A stretch of 55,095 nt of DNA from Woeseiaceae bacterium (GTDB taxonomy: Bacteria > Pseudomonadota > Gammaproteobacteria > Steroidobacterales > Woeseiaceae), in contig JAHEFD010000012.1 in assembly GCA_024640345.1 (NCBI GenBank), positions 1 through 55,095 of the forward strand, read 5' to 3'. A program made the translations under genes and the position numbers. Positions 44,030 through 53,135 of the stretch are shown here, in pieces (position 1 is the first letter of the stretch; each line of letters opens with the position of its first letter). The notes under the pieces were generated by a model. The model saw only the letters and a program-made list of their open reading frames with translations. It was not told the origin of the DNA and did not search any database.

Positions 44030-44753
44030 CGTAGATCACGTAATTGACGGCAAACCGATAGGCGAGTGATGTCATCGGCACCGGGTACACGGGATCATCG
44101 GCATGCTCCCAGGCATCGCCCATGTCCATGTTGTAGTTGATGGCAACCACCAGCCTGCCCTCGTCATCGTAGATGCCGTGCCATTCGGCCGGACCATAAA
44201 GGCGAGCATTGATTTCGCCATTGGCGGCACGGTAAAGGTGGCGACGACCCGGGATCTGCGTGTCCTGATCAAGATCGTAAAGCACCCGCATCAGCTCATG
44301 GTCTCCGGGCAGTCGCTGAATCGGCCAGTCCGGAAACGCGCGGCGCATAGCCTCGCTCATCACCTGCCAGTCATAGTCTCCGTGAAAGTCATCGATAACC
44401 AGGAAGCCGCCACGGCGGACATATTCACGCAACTGCCTGATTTCATCCGCGGCCAGTTGCCAGCGACCCGCCTGCTGGGCGAAAAGCCACGGGTAGTCGA
44501 AAATCTCCTCATCCGTCAGGCGCAGGTGGCGGCTGTCATCCGCCACATCCAGGACAGTCAGCCGGGAGAGGCCGCGTGTGAGGTGGAATTCCGCTTCCGG
44601 GTAATCGATGGCCCACCAGGGCCGCCAGGTACGTTGCCCCTGCCCGCTGGCATAGACCAGGCGCGCCATGTGGAATTCCGCCTCAGGTTGAGCCGACATT
44701 TCCGCCCGGACAGGGAATGCCAACACAACTATCGCAATCAATATGGATCGCAT
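44016..44753 (-). CDS. DUF4159 exported protein, copy 2
   Basis: 245 residues, signal peptide MRSILIAIVVLAFPVRAE. It is a clear paralogue of the protein at 41697: EAEFHLTRGLSRLT, FDYPWLFAQQAGRWQL, GGFLVIDDFHGDYDW, NYNMDMGDAWEHADDP and the same YVIYAMTH end. It lacks the Gly/Tyr-rich insert, having a short WRPWW segment there. The gene is monocistronic, convergent with the CPBP gene, and lies outside the MoxR operon. It probably came from local duplication. Confidence 0.87.
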   Translation of the reverse strand: MRSILIAIVVLAFPVRAEMSAQPEAEFHMARLVYASGQGQRTWRPWWAIDYPEAEFHLTRGLSRLTVLDVADDSRHLRLTDEEIFDYPWLFAQQAGRWQLAADEIRQLREYVRRGGFLVIDDFHGDYDWQVMSEAMRRAFPDWPIQRLPGDHELMRVLYDLDQDTQIPGRRHLYRAANGEINARLYGPAEWHGIYDDEGRLVVAINYNMDMGDAWEHADDPVYPVPMTSLAYRFAVNYVIYAMTH

Positions 44754-44832
44754 ACTTACGCCTACGCGGCACGTTTCAGCCCTCCAGGTATGCTAACACC
44801 TCCCGGGTACGTGCCAGGAATGAATGGCAGCG

Positions 44833-45321
44833 CTAGTCCCTGGCCTTCATTGCGAGAATTTCAACTTCGACGAGCAGTTCCGGACGGAAAAGCGCAGCTA
44901 CCTCGACAAATGTCCGCGCCGGGTACCAGCCGCCATCTTCCCTGCTGAAAAACTTGGCAAACGCGGTATTGAAACCGGCGAAATCGAGCCCGTCTTCACC
45001 GGCCACGCCATAGACATTGACTCGCACCACGTTTTCCATCGTCCAGCCGCGCGCTTCCAGCCGGTCTTTGAACCCTTGCAGGATCGCTGTGCCCTGCGCT
45101 TCCATATCCCCGGCCGGGCATTCGTCTTTGCCGACGTCCTGCCGACCACAACCCTCGGGCATGGCGAAATTAATCGATCCCGAGTAAAGCAACATTTCCG
45201 CGTCAGGCGGAATAAGGATGCCACCATCTTCGCCCTTGTCGAATTCCGCAGCGTTCAGTCCGCTGGCAATTGCCAGCCAGGCAAGCGGAAGCGTTCTTAA
45301 TATTGCCCTTGGTATCGACAT
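44833..45321 (-). CDS. RidA-family protein with signal peptide
   Basis: 162 residues from the ATG at 45321 (MSIPRAILRTLPLAWLAIAS), chosen for spacing to GGAGAGG. The RidA/YjgF core is visible as LLYSGSINFAMPEG ... QGTAILQGFKDRLEARGWTMENVVRVNVYGV and YPARTFVEVAALFRPELLVEVEILAMK. The typical catalytic Arg is in PARTFVEV. Ordinary RidA is cytosolic; this one appears exported and has a two-cysteine insert (CGRQDVGKDEC) that could form a periplasmic disulfide. Stands alone, divergent from the GST gene. Confidence 0.82.
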   Translation of the reverse strand: MSIPRAILRTLPLAWLAIASGLNAAEFDKGEDGGILIPPDAEMLLYSGSINFAMPEGCGRQDVGKDECPAGDMEAQGTAILQGFKDRLEARGWTMENVVRVNVYGVAGEDGLDFAGFNTAFAKFFSREDGGWYPARTFVEVAALFRPELLVEVEILAMKARD

Positions 45322-45482
45322 ATCTTTCATCCTCTCCAATCAATTCACAGTTATTGGTTACACACTAACAGTAGAAGACAACTGCGACAAAGATTCAATG
45401 CAGTAGAACGAGTCGTTGCACAGTGCGATATCCCCGGCATCACATTCGTCTAATTCTGTTGAATCAGTCCCGGCCATCGTGT

Positions 45483-45496
45483 CTGATTAAGATCAG
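45483..45496. promoter_or_regulatory. Small inverted repeat upstream of the GST gene
   Basis: CTGAT-TAAG-ATCAG, perfect 5-bp arms, 19 bp upstream of the TTG start. Could be an operator; short enough to be chance. Confidence 0.25.
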
Positions 45497-45514
45497 TCAA
45501 CGAAGGGGGTTCCA

Positions 45515-46168
45515 TTGCCACAGTTAACACTATTTGCCAGCCCGAGGGCCTGCTCACTTGCCTGCCACATTGCGCTCGAAGAGTCCGGGCTTTCTTACAA
45601 CGTCAACATCGTGAAAATTCGCGAGGGACAACACCTCACCGAAGAATACTTGCGTACCAATCCGTGGGGGAAAGTCCCGGCGCTCAGAATAGACGACGAA
45701 GTTCTGACGGAAGCCCAGGCCATACTCAGCTATATCGGCGACACGTCAAGCGCCAGTCTATTGCCACGCGAAAGCGCGCTGGCGCGTGCCAGGGCACACG
45801 AGTGGATGAATTTCCTGACCGCGACAGTGCACATTGCGTTTCGGCCATTGACCAAACCGCAATACCTGGTCGCCGATCCCTCGCTGTTTCCGAAATTGCA
45901 GGAACTCGGTATTCCCAATCTCAGGAAAACCCTGCTCGAGGTTGACCGCCGACTGGAAGGAAGGACCTGGGCACTCGGGGATAATTACAGCGTCGTAGAT
46001 CCGTACCTGCTGGTTTTCTGGATCTGGAGCCAGCGTGAAGACATCGTGCCGCATGTTGCAGACATGCCTAACTGGAAGGCACACGCCGCTCGAATATTCG
46101 AACGAGACGCGACCTGGAAATGCCTTAACCGGGAAGGTGTAACACCGGACAACATTGCAAACGCATAG
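45515..46168 (+). CDS. Glutathione S-transferase
   Basis: 217 residues from a TTG start with GAAGGGGG ribosome site. The thioredoxin-like N-domain begins MPQLTLFASPRACSLACHIALEESG, where Ser/Cys near residues 11-14 is the glutathione-activating residue of beta-class GSTs. It continues NPWGKVPALRIDDEVLTEAQAILSYIG; the C-domain has VVDPYLLVFWIW with the N-capping Asp. Ten bp upstream of a LigB-type dioxygenase with which it forms a two-gene operon. GSTs in aromatic operons isomerise or open ether or maleyl intermediates, so a catabolic role is likely; the substrate is unknown. Confidence 0.87.
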   Translation: MPQLTLFASPRACSLACHIALEESGLSYNVNIVKIREGQHLTEEYLRTNPWGKVPALRIDDEVLTEAQAILSYIGDTSSASLLPRESALARARAHEWMNFLTATVHIAFRPLTKPQYLVADPSLFPKLQELGIPNLRKTLLEVDRRLEGRTWALGDNYSVVDPYLLVFWIWSQREDIVPHVADMPNWKAHAARIFERDATWKCLNREGVTPDNIANA

Positions 46169-46177
46169 GAGACACCT

Positions 46178-46996
46178 TTGAGCCTTGTCTACGCCGGCGT
46201 ATGTTGTCACGCACCTGGAATCACCAATCGACCCGAAGCAGCAAATCCCGAGGTCTTTCGCTCTCTTTGCGACGAGTTTAACCACATGCGCCAGGAGATC
46301 GAAGCCGTCGACCCTGATGCATTATTTGTTATCTCAGCAGAGCACTTCGCGAATTTCTTTTCGAATAACATGCCGGCTTATTCGATCGGGATGGCGGACT
46401 CCTACGAGGGGCCCATTGAGGACCCGGAGTGGCTTGGCATTCCCAGGCGGCAGGTGCCCGGCGCAAAAGCTCTTGCGCGACGCATCATCGAAGAAACACT
46501 GAATCACACCGATGTAGGTTATGCCGAAGAGTGGAAATTTGATCACGGCATTATGGTGCCATTGCATCACCTGACACCGAACTACGATATCCCCGTTATC
46601 CCGGCCAACATCAATTGCCAGGCACCGCCATTTTCGCCTCTCGCCCGCGCATACGAATTCGGCCGGGCCATCAGAAAAGCCTTCGATGCCGTTCCGGAAC
46701 GAATTGCATTGATTAGCACGGGCGGCACTTCGCACTGGCCATGCACACCCGATAGCGGAAAGATCAACAAGGCGTGGGATGACGCGTTCCTCCAGCGGTG
46801 GGTCCGCAATGACGTTGACTCCATGACGGCCTATGACGACGAGGAGCTGGTTAACGATGCAGGCGGTGGCGCACTGGAAATCAGGACATCCATTGCGGTC
46901 GCCGGTGCCGCAGGCGGCAAAGGTCATGTTCGGTTCTATAAGCCGATTCCCGAATTCGCCTGTGGTTGCCTGATCGCCGATATGAAAATTGTTTAG
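46178..46996 (+). CDS. Orphan LigB-type extradiol dioxygenase subunit
   Basis: 272 residues from a TTG start with AGGAGA ribosome site; the start is fixed by alignment with the paralogue at 9975 (both MSLVYAGV-SHAPGIT-like). His11, His56, FDHG His123, His186 in GGTSHWP and Glu234 in GGALEIR all match, so the iron site is intact. No ligA-like gene lies beside it, unlike the paralogue, and the partner is a GST gene instead. It either works alone, borrows the LigA at 10805, or has a different substrate. Confidence 0.87.
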   Translation: MSLVYAGVCCHAPGITNRPEAANPEVFRSLCDEFNHMRQEIEAVDPDALFVISAEHFANFFSNNMPAYSIGMADSYEGPIEDPEWLGIPRRQVPGAKALARRIIEETLNHTDVGYAEEWKFDHGIMVPLHHLTPNYDIPVIPANINCQAPPFSPLARAYEFGRAIRKAFDAVPERIALISTGGTSHWPCTPDSGKINKAWDDAFLQRWVRNDVDSMTAYDDEELVNDAGGGALEIRTSIAVAGAAGGKGHVRFYKPIPEFACGCLIADMKIV

Positions 46997-47248
46997 CGGA
47001 CCGCCTGATGCCGGATTTTCATCAGTCAATCGGACTCCGCCAGCACGCCCACGCAGAAGGTCCGGAAAACCGGGCATCAGTCACGTTTTTCGAGATTGGC
47101 AGGCCTGTTATCATGCGCACGGCGAGGAACTGACCCTCACCGCGGGTGGTCAGTCACAAAGGAAGCCGCGAGCACACCACGCCCTGAAACGCCGAGTCGC
47201 GCCACAACGCGCACATGGCTGCGATTATTCATCTTCGGAGTAACCAAA
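46997..47248. other. Intergenic region before the DUF5916 gene
   Basis: About 250 bases with open frames but no recognisable protein, terminator or repeat. It should contain the DUF5916 promoter and the GGAG ribosome site at 47237-47240. Confidence 0.4.
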
Positions 47249-49642
47249 TTGCGACAGAAACTGTTGAGGACGCTGCTCGCGATTGTTGCAGGTATTGCAG
47301 CACATAACGCGTCCGCCCAGGAAACGTCCGATCTGGAGATTGGGCTGGGCCCGCCGATCAAGCTGTTGCGCACCGATCACGACGGCCTGGATATAAAGAT
47401 TGACGGCCACCTCAATGAGGCCATCTGGCAGGGAATTCAGCCGGTTGGTCAAATGAAGGTAACCAAACCCGACACACTGGCGGATGTTCCCTACGCAACG
47501 GATATCCGGATTTTCTATACGGAACGCGGACTTTACGTTTCTTTCGACCTCGAGCAACCTGAGGACACGATAGTCGAACGATTCGTCGCAAGAGACGAAT
47601 TCAATGTCAGTCGTGACCGCATCGACTTCACCCTGGATACCTCCGGTGACGGGCGCTACGGCTACTGGATGGGCCTGTCGCTCGGGGACAGCCAGATGGA
47701 TGGCACGATCCTGCCGGAACGACAATACGGAGTGACCTGGGATGGCGCCTGGTATGGCGCGACCCAGCGTACCGAAAGAGGCTGGTCGGCAGAGTTCTAC
47801 GTTCCCTGGTCACAGATGGCAATGCCAAAAGCCGACTCAGGACGCCGCATCGGGATAAGGTCGAGCCGCTTCGTGGCGACACTCGGCGAAGACTGGGGCT
47901 GGCCTGCGTTGACGGAAACGCAGCCGAGATTCATTAGTCGTTTTCAGCAGCTCGAACTGGAGAATGTCGACCCGCGACAGAACTGGAGTATTTTCCCCTA
48001 CGCGTCGGCAACCCTGGACAATGTTTCGGATGACACCCGTTACAAAGCGGGCATGGATTTATTCTGGCGGCCGTCATCGAATTTTCAGCTGACCGGCACA
48101 GTAAATCCCGATTTCGGCTCCGTTGAATCCGACAACGTGGTCGTTAACCTGACCGCCGACGAAACGTTTTTCCCGGAAAAGCGCCTCTTCTTCCAGGAAG
48201 GTCGCGAAATTTTTCAACTATCCGGACGACGCGGGGACGGCCGCCAGCAACCGATCACCGTTCTGAATACCCGTCGTATCGGTGGCCGACCAAGAGAAGT
48301 TGAATTGCCGCCCGGTGTTGAGCTGTCCGACCGCGAGGAATTGAAGTCAGCGAACATCATTACAGCAGCCAAGGCGACCGGACAGATCGGGGCATTCAGA
48401 TACGGTTTGCTCGCCGCTTTTGAAGACGACACAAACTATACCGCTGACGATAATCTGCGATACAGCCAGGATGGCCGGGACTTTGGCGCATTTCGTATCT
48501 TGTATGAAGATAGCGCGGGAGCAGCCTATCGCGGACTCGGCTGGATAACGACGCTGGTAGCCCACCCGGAAGCGGACGCCATGGTTCATGGCACTGATTT
48601 CCATTACCTATCGACAAGCGGAAAATGGAAAATTGACGGGCAGGCACTTTTTTCTGATCGGGACGAAACCGGCACGGGAAAAGGTGGGACAGCAGACGTT
48701 ACTTATACGCCGCGACAGGGCTTAAGGCATGAATTCAGAGCGACGCTTCTGGACGACACGATTGACGTCAATGACCTCGGCTTTCAGACGCGTAACGATA
48801 CGAATGAATATCAGTACCAGGCTAATTGGAATAAATCGGGCCTGAAAAAGATTCGCGATTTTCAGCTTAGCCCGTTTGCCCGTTATGCAGTAAACGGAGA
48901 CGGCTACACAACCACCAGCGTAATCGGCACCAGCGGCGCCCTGACATTTAACAACCTGTTCAAGATCAATGGATTCCTTGTCCACCTTCCGCCGCGTTTC
49001 GATGACCGCAACAGTTTCGGCAACGGCACGTTCGAGCTTCGCAAGCGAATGCGCGGGGAGCTGAATTTCAATACAGACTACTCAAAACGAGTCAGCTTCT
49101 TCGGCAAAGTCGGGTTCGCGGATGAAGCCGTATATGGAACCAGCATCGATACGAAAATTGGTGCGGCCTGGCGCCCCAGGCACAACCTGAGCATGCGACT
49201 CCAGGCAGATCACAGCGACAAGGATGGCTGGCTTCTGCACCAGGAAGATCAGAACTTTACAACCTTCCAGGCCAAGCAATGGCAGCCTGAACTGAATCTC
49301 GAATACTTCATTAATTCGAAACAACAACTCAGGCTGGCAATGCAATGGGTGGGCATTCGCGCAACTGAAGATCGCTTTTACACGCTTCCGACTGACGATA
49401 CCGGGCTGGTCGAAGGCCCGAAACCGCCCGGTGAGACAGACGACTTCAGCATCTCACAGCTGAACTTCCAGATTCGCTATCGCTGGCAGATCGCACCACT
49501 GTCCGATTTGTTTATTGTTTACACCAAGGGCGACAAGGAACGAACCGGACTGCAGTCGTTTGACGAACTGTTTCGCGATAACTGGAATAACCCGCTCGGG
49601 GACCAGCTTGTGATCAAACTGAGGTATCGCCTCGGGTCATAA
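47249..49642 (+). CDS. DUF5916 outer-membrane protein with CBM9-like N-domain
   Basis: 797 residues if started at the TTG at 47249 (RQKLLRTLLAIVAGIAAHNA signal peptide, ending ASAQE; GGAG 8 bp upstream); earlier in-frame starts lack a signal. A DOMON/CBM9-like sandwich comes first (IKIDGHLNEAIWQGI, DIRIFYTERGLYVSFDLE), then a long beta-barrel-like region with alternating aromatic residues (NPDFGSVESDNVVVNLT, FFPEKRLFFQEGREIF) ending RYRLGS. This layout is DUF5916, common in marine bacteria and sometimes encoded near S9/M-type peptidases. Probable outer-membrane barrel binding a ligand through the N-domain. It overlaps the convergent DsbA-like stop by 6 bp. Confidence 0.83.
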   Translation: MRQKLLRTLLAIVAGIAAHNASAQETSDLEIGLGPPIKLLRTDHDGLDIKIDGHLNEAIWQGIQPVGQMKVTKPDTLADVPYATDIRIFYTERGLYVSFDLEQPEDTIVERFVARDEFNVSRDRIDFTLDTSGDGRYGYWMGLSLGDSQMDGTILPERQYGVTWDGAWYGATQRTERGWSAEFYVPWSQMAMPKADSGRRIGIRSSRFVATLGEDWGWPALTETQPRFISRFQQLELENVDPRQNWSIFPYASATLDNVSDDTRYKAGMDLFWRPSSNFQLTGTVNPDFGSVESDNVVVNLTADETFFPEKRLFFQEGREIFQLSGRRGDGRQQPITVLNTRRIGGRPREVELPPGVELSDREELKSANIITAAKATGQIGAFRYGLLAAFEDDTNYTADDNLRYSQDGRDFGAFRILYEDSAGAAYRGLGWITTLVAHPEADAMVHGTDFHYLSTSGKWKIDGQALFSDRDETGTGKGGTADVTYTPRQGLRHEFRATLLDDTIDVNDLGFQTRNDTNEYQYQANWNKSGLKKIRDFQLSPFARYAVNGDGYTTTSVIGTSGALTFNNLFKINGFLVHLPPRFDDRNSFGNGTFELRKRMRGELNFNTDYSKRVSFFGKVGFADEAVYGTSIDTKIGAAWRPRHNLSMRLQADHSDKDGWLLHQEDQNFTTFQAKQWQPELNLEYFINSKQQLRLAMQWVGIRATEDRFYTLPTDDTGLVEGPKPPGETDDFSISQLNFQIRYRWQIAPLSDLFIVYTKGDKERTGLQSFDELFRDNWNNPLGDQLVIKLRYRLGS

Positions 49643-50245
49643 CAGAAGGTGACTGATGTGCGCGATCGTGGGTGCAGGATTCTTGTAATCCCTTGCAATC
49701 GGGATTAGCTGCCCGCCCAATTCGAGTACAAGCGACGGGAATCCGTCGATCGGTGAACGCCTGGAAAAAGCGACTTGTTCCTGAAGTTCTTCTTCAATCT
49801 CTACCGAACGAATATCCCGAGCGAATATTTTCGAATCGAGGTCAATTTCTTCGGCAAGTAACTCCAGCGTTTCCAGGTCTGAAGGATTCATTGCTCTAAG
49901 GTAATACGCGCGCTGGATCGCGTCGGTCATCTCGTCGTACTTGTCCTGCATTGCGGCAGCCAGCACGGCCCTGCAAGCCGGATAGGTCGATCGGCGCGGC
50001 TTACATTTTGTCCAGAAATCGAAATTGAATTCGGTTCCCAGCATATCGCGAATCCTGCGCCAGCCCTTTGGCAGGCCAACGCGAAGATGATCGGGCATCG
50101 GCTCATCAGAATCGGGTGCCAGGCCACCCACTATTTTCACGAGCCTGACCTCATCCGGGAGTTGGCCGAATAGCTGATCTGAAACCGGCCGATACCCCCA
50201 GCACCATGAGCACATCGGGTCGTGAAAGAAGTATAACGAGACCAC
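49637..50245 (-). CDS. DsbA-family thioredoxin-like protein (FrnE-like)
   Basis: 202 residues from a GTG start (VVSLYFFHDPMCSWCWGYRP). The active site is CSWC at residues 12-15; the C-terminal cis-Pro loop is IDGFPSLVLE. No signal peptide, so it is a cytosolic DsbA/2-hydroxychromene-2-carboxylate isomerase-type protein like FrnE. Ten bp after the aminotransferase gene and probably co-transcribed. Disulfide isomerase or glutathione-related activity is inferred from family. Confidence 0.85.
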   Translation of the reverse strand: MVSLYFFHDPMCSWCWGYRPVSDQLFGQLPDEVRLVKIVGGLAPDSDEPMPDHLRVGLPKGWRRIRDMLGTEFNFDFWTKCKPRRSTYPACRAVLAAAMQDKYDEMTDAIQRAYYLRAMNPSDLETLELLAEEIDLDSKIFARDIRSVEIEEELQEQVAFSRRSPIDGFPSLVLELGGQLIPIARDYKNPAPTIAHISHLLL

Positions 50246-50255
50246 CAGTCAACCT

Positions 50256-51437
50256 TCAGACTGCTTTCTGAGTGCTCGCGCCATGCAGTGTTTCCAGTCG
50301 GCGGCAGGCATCTTCGATGACATCGTCTTCCTTTGCAAAGCAAAAACGAACGATGCCTTTACCCTGCTCGCCCTTGAAAAATGATTCGCCGGGAACGCTG
50401 GCGACACCGGTCTGGTTCAGCAGGTACATGGCTCGCTCCTTGCTGTTCTTACCCGGTAAAGACGAAACGTCAGCCAGTACATAGTAAGCACCCTGCGGCA
50501 CACAAGGCGTCAAACCAGCCTTGTCGAGAGCAGCACAAAGCACTTCCCGTTTTCTTCGATACTTGGCAGCAAGTTTCACGAAGTATTCATCGTCGAGTTC
50601 AAGCACGCCTGCTGCCGCACCCATTTGTAAGGGCGTTGGCGCACAGACGTATACGAGGTCGCTGAAATTTCCGATAGCCCCGGCCCACTTCGAAGGACAA
50701 ACAGCGTAGCCGATTCGCCAACCGGTTATGCTGAACGTTTTTGACAGGCCAGACATCGTGATCGTTCGATCCCACATACCCGGCAAGGACGCAACGCTGA
50801 TATGTTCCAGGTCATCGAATATGAAATGCTCATAAATCTCGTCGGTAAAAACGAACAGGTCATGCCGATTGCAAAAATCGGCGATCAGCTCGAGTTCCGC
50901 CCGTGTCCACACTTTTCCTGACGGGTTCGACGGCGTGTTGACGATAATTGCCCTGGTCTTGTCCGACACCGCAGCCTCAAGATCGTCCATCGAGAACGAC
51001 CAGTCCGGTGCCTTCGTCGAAATAAATACCGGCACGGCTTCAGTCGCGATCAGCGTACTCTCGTGATAACTGTAATAGGGCTCGAAAAGAATGACCTCGT
51101 CACCGGGCTCGAGAAGGGCAAGGCACGAACAATAAAGCGCTCCGGTTGCTCCGGAGGTAACGACGACATCTGTTTCGGGATCGAGATCAAGCCCTGCGCG
51201 GCGTTGATACTTTTCTGCCAATGCCCGTCGCAGCACACCGGTACCGTCATGCCGGGAATAGCTGTTGTCGCCGCGGTCAATCGCCTCTTTCGCCGCACGA
51301 ACGACCGGCGCCGGCACTGCCAGGTCGCACACTCCCTGCGAAAGGTTGACCCCTCCGACGCGCTCACATTCAACGCTCATCGCCCGCAATTCGGACTTTC
51401 TGACCCACTCGTGGCGGGAACTTAGCTTAAGTGACAT
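50256..51437 (-). CDS. Class I/II pyridoxal-phosphate aminotransferase
   Basis: 393 residues of fold type I. Seen: NSYSRHDGTGVLRRALAEKY, GATGALYCSCLALLEPGDEVILFEPYYSYH, NTPSNPSGKVW, FTDEIYEHFIF, and the PLP-lysine at 233 in SGLSKTFSITGWRIGYA. C-terminal GIVRFCFAKEDD holds the substrate-carboxylate Arg. It resembles methionine/glutamine-keto acid or aromatic-type transaminases (YbdL/KAT-like), but substrate class cannot be fixed. Divergent from the DUF6491 gene. Confidence 0.9.
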   Translation of the reverse strand: MSLKLSSRHEWVRKSELRAMSVECERVGGVNLSQGVCDLAVPAPVVRAAKEAIDRGDNSYSRHDGTGVLRRALAEKYQRRAGLDLDPETDVVVTSGATGALYCSCLALLEPGDEVILFEPYYSYHESTLIATEAVPVFISTKAPDWSFSMDDLEAAVSDKTRAIIVNTPSNPSGKVWTRAELELIADFCNRHDLFVFTDEIYEHFIFDDLEHISVASLPGMWDRTITMSGLSKTFSITGWRIGYAVCPSKWAGAIGNFSDLVYVCAPTPLQMGAAAGVLELDDEYFVKLAAKYRRKREVLCAALDKAGLTPCVPQGAYYVLADVSSLPGKNSKERAMYLLNQTGVASVPGESFFKGEQGKGIVRFCFAKEDDVIEDACRRLETLHGASTQKAV

Positions 51438-51537
51438 ATCTCTATATACTCAGGTAGCAAGGACTTGATTCATCTTTGTCGCCCCAAACGTCGACAAACC
51501 CGGATTTCTAGCCGGAATAATCATAGGTAATGCCGTT

Positions 51538-52029
51538 ATGCACAAGCAAATCTCACAATCGTTGATCTTCGCTGTCTCACTGACCGTCACAATACCGGTC
51601 ACTGCGCAGGAAGATGAGACGGTCAGCGACAACATTGACGATGGCATCACTAACTGCATCACCCTGCGAAACGTACGCCGTACCGAAGTAATCGATGGCC
51701 GAAACGTCCTTTATCATATGCGTGGCAGAACGATCTATCACAACATTCTGCCACGAGAGTGCGGCGGGCTTGCCCGGGAAAAGCGATTCTCCTATGCGAC
51801 GACCATGGGCAGGCTATGCGACCTCGACAGCATTACCGTGCTTTATCCCGATCCATACGGCTTGCAGGGCGGTAATTCTTGCCGGCTGGGAAAATTTCAC
51901 AAGATAAGCAAAGAGGACGCGGAGGCTTTGAAAGAGGCCCCAACACTCAAGCCCGTGGACCCTTTACCGATGCCGCCGCCCCAGGAGGTTGGGGTAGAGA
52001 AGGAACCGGAAGAGCCGGAATCGAACTAG
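51538..52029 (+). CDS. Exported small protein, DUF6491-like
   Basis: 163 residues with signal peptide (SLIFAVSLTVTIPVTAQE). The mature part has CITLRNVRRTEVIDGRNVLYHMRG ... ILPRECGGL ... LCDLDSITVL ... CRLGKFHKISKEDAEAL, four cysteines likely to pair in the periplasm. Such proteins are frequent and uncharacterised in Woeseia-type genomes. The tail is Pro/Glu-rich (PMPPPQEVGVEKEPEEPE). Ends 8 bp from the convergent modC stop. Confidence 0.72.
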   Translation: MHKQISQSLIFAVSLTVTIPVTAQEDETVSDNIDDGITNCITLRNVRRTEVIDGRNVLYHMRGRTIYHNILPRECGGLAREKRFSYATTMGRLCDLDSITVLYPDPYGLQGGNSCRLGKFHKISKEDAEALKEAPTLKPVDPLPMPPPQEVGVEKEPEEPESN

Positions 52030-52037
52030 CTTACCAA

Positions 52038-53135
52038 TCAGGCACCTCGGTCGAACGAGGCCGTCTTGATCAGTACAAACACCTCCGTGCCCGGCCTGAG
52101 GCCCAGTTCCTTTACCGCGTGATGGGTCAGCTGAGCCTTGACCGTTGTTCCGGCAACATCCACGGCGACCATCGAAAACGCGCTGTCCGACTGCTCGCTG
52201 ACGGACAAAAGTTTGCCCGGCAAAGTATTCCTGACACTCAAACCGCGCGGCTCTTCGGTTGCTATCACGATATCGCCGGCACGAACTGACAGTCGCGCTT
52301 TATCGCCCTGCGGAATTGATTTCATTATGGGCACCGTGATCCGCTGCCCGTGATGATCAACACGCGTCAGGTGCAGCGCTTCGAGATGCTCGAGTACACG
52401 TACCTCGAGAATCGATACTGCTTCAAAAGGCAACGCAGATGACTGCATGTCGTCGCGATTCAAAATACTGGTTGCCGGTCCTGCGGCAGTGATACGACCA
52501 TCTTCCATGACCACGATATCATCTGCCAGGCGGGCCATTTCGCTCACCGAGTGACTGACATATATCGCGGGAATACCGAATCGCTTCGGCAGCGCTTCGA
52601 TATACGGCAGGATCTCGCGCTTTCGACCGACATCGAGTGCCGCCAGCGGTTCATCGAGCAATAACAGGCGTGGATTCGTCAGCAGGGTCCTGGCAATCGC
52701 CACCCGCTGTCTTTCGCCGCCAGACAAGGCGTCGGTATGGCGATGTAACAGTGGCTCAATTCCCATCGCCGAAACAACCTCATCGAAACTGATGCCGCCA
52801 TCCACCGGGCGACGCTCAAGGGAGAATTCCAGGTTCTCCTTCACATCCAGGTGAGTAAAAAGGCGCGCATCCTGAAAGACGTATCCAACTGGCCTCCTGA
52901 ATGCCGGCAGAAAGGACGAGTCGGTTTGCCATTCCTCCCCATCGTAGATCACCGTCCCCTCTGCGCATTCCTCCAGTCCGGCGACGATTCTCAACAACGT
53001 GCTCTTGCCACCGCCACTCGGGCCGAACAGCCCGGTGACGCCCGCCAGTTCGATATCCCGGTCAACGCCAAGGCTAAACCCCGGATAGGCCACCCGGACC
53101 TTCAATGACAACAACCGACGATCGTTAGCGGACAT
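52038..53135 (-). CDS. modC: Molybdate ABC transporter ATP-binding protein ModC
   Basis: 365 residues from the ATG at 53135, 11 bp inside modB, with GGAAAG ribosome site; a TTG at 53168 is less likely. ABC domain: Walker A GPSGGGKST, signature LSGGERQRVAIART, Walker B LLLLDEPLAALD, switch His in YVSHSVSEM. A C-terminal Mop/TOBE domain (about 290-365, RVRAGDIVIATEEP-like, GTTVKAQLTHHAVKELGLRPG) marks ModC rather than a general ATPase. Last gene of the mod operon. Confidence 0.93.
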   Translation of the reverse strand: MSANDRRLLSLKVRVAYPGFSLGVDRDIELAGVTGLFGPSGGGKSTLLRIVAGLEECAEGTVIYDGEEWQTDSSFLPAFRRPVGYVFQDARLFTHLDVKENLEFSLERRPVDGGISFDEVVSAMGIEPLLHRHTDALSGGERQRVAIARTLLTNPRLLLLDEPLAALDVGRKREILPYIEALPKRFGIPAIYVSHSVSEMARLADDIVVMEDGRITAAGPATSILNRDDMQSSALPFEAVSILEVRVLEHLEALHLTRVDHHGQRITVPIMKSIPQGDKARLSVRAGDIVIATEEPRGLSVRNTLPGKLLSVSEQSDSAFSMVAVDVAGTTVKAQLTHHAVKELGLRPGTEVFVLIKTASFDRGA

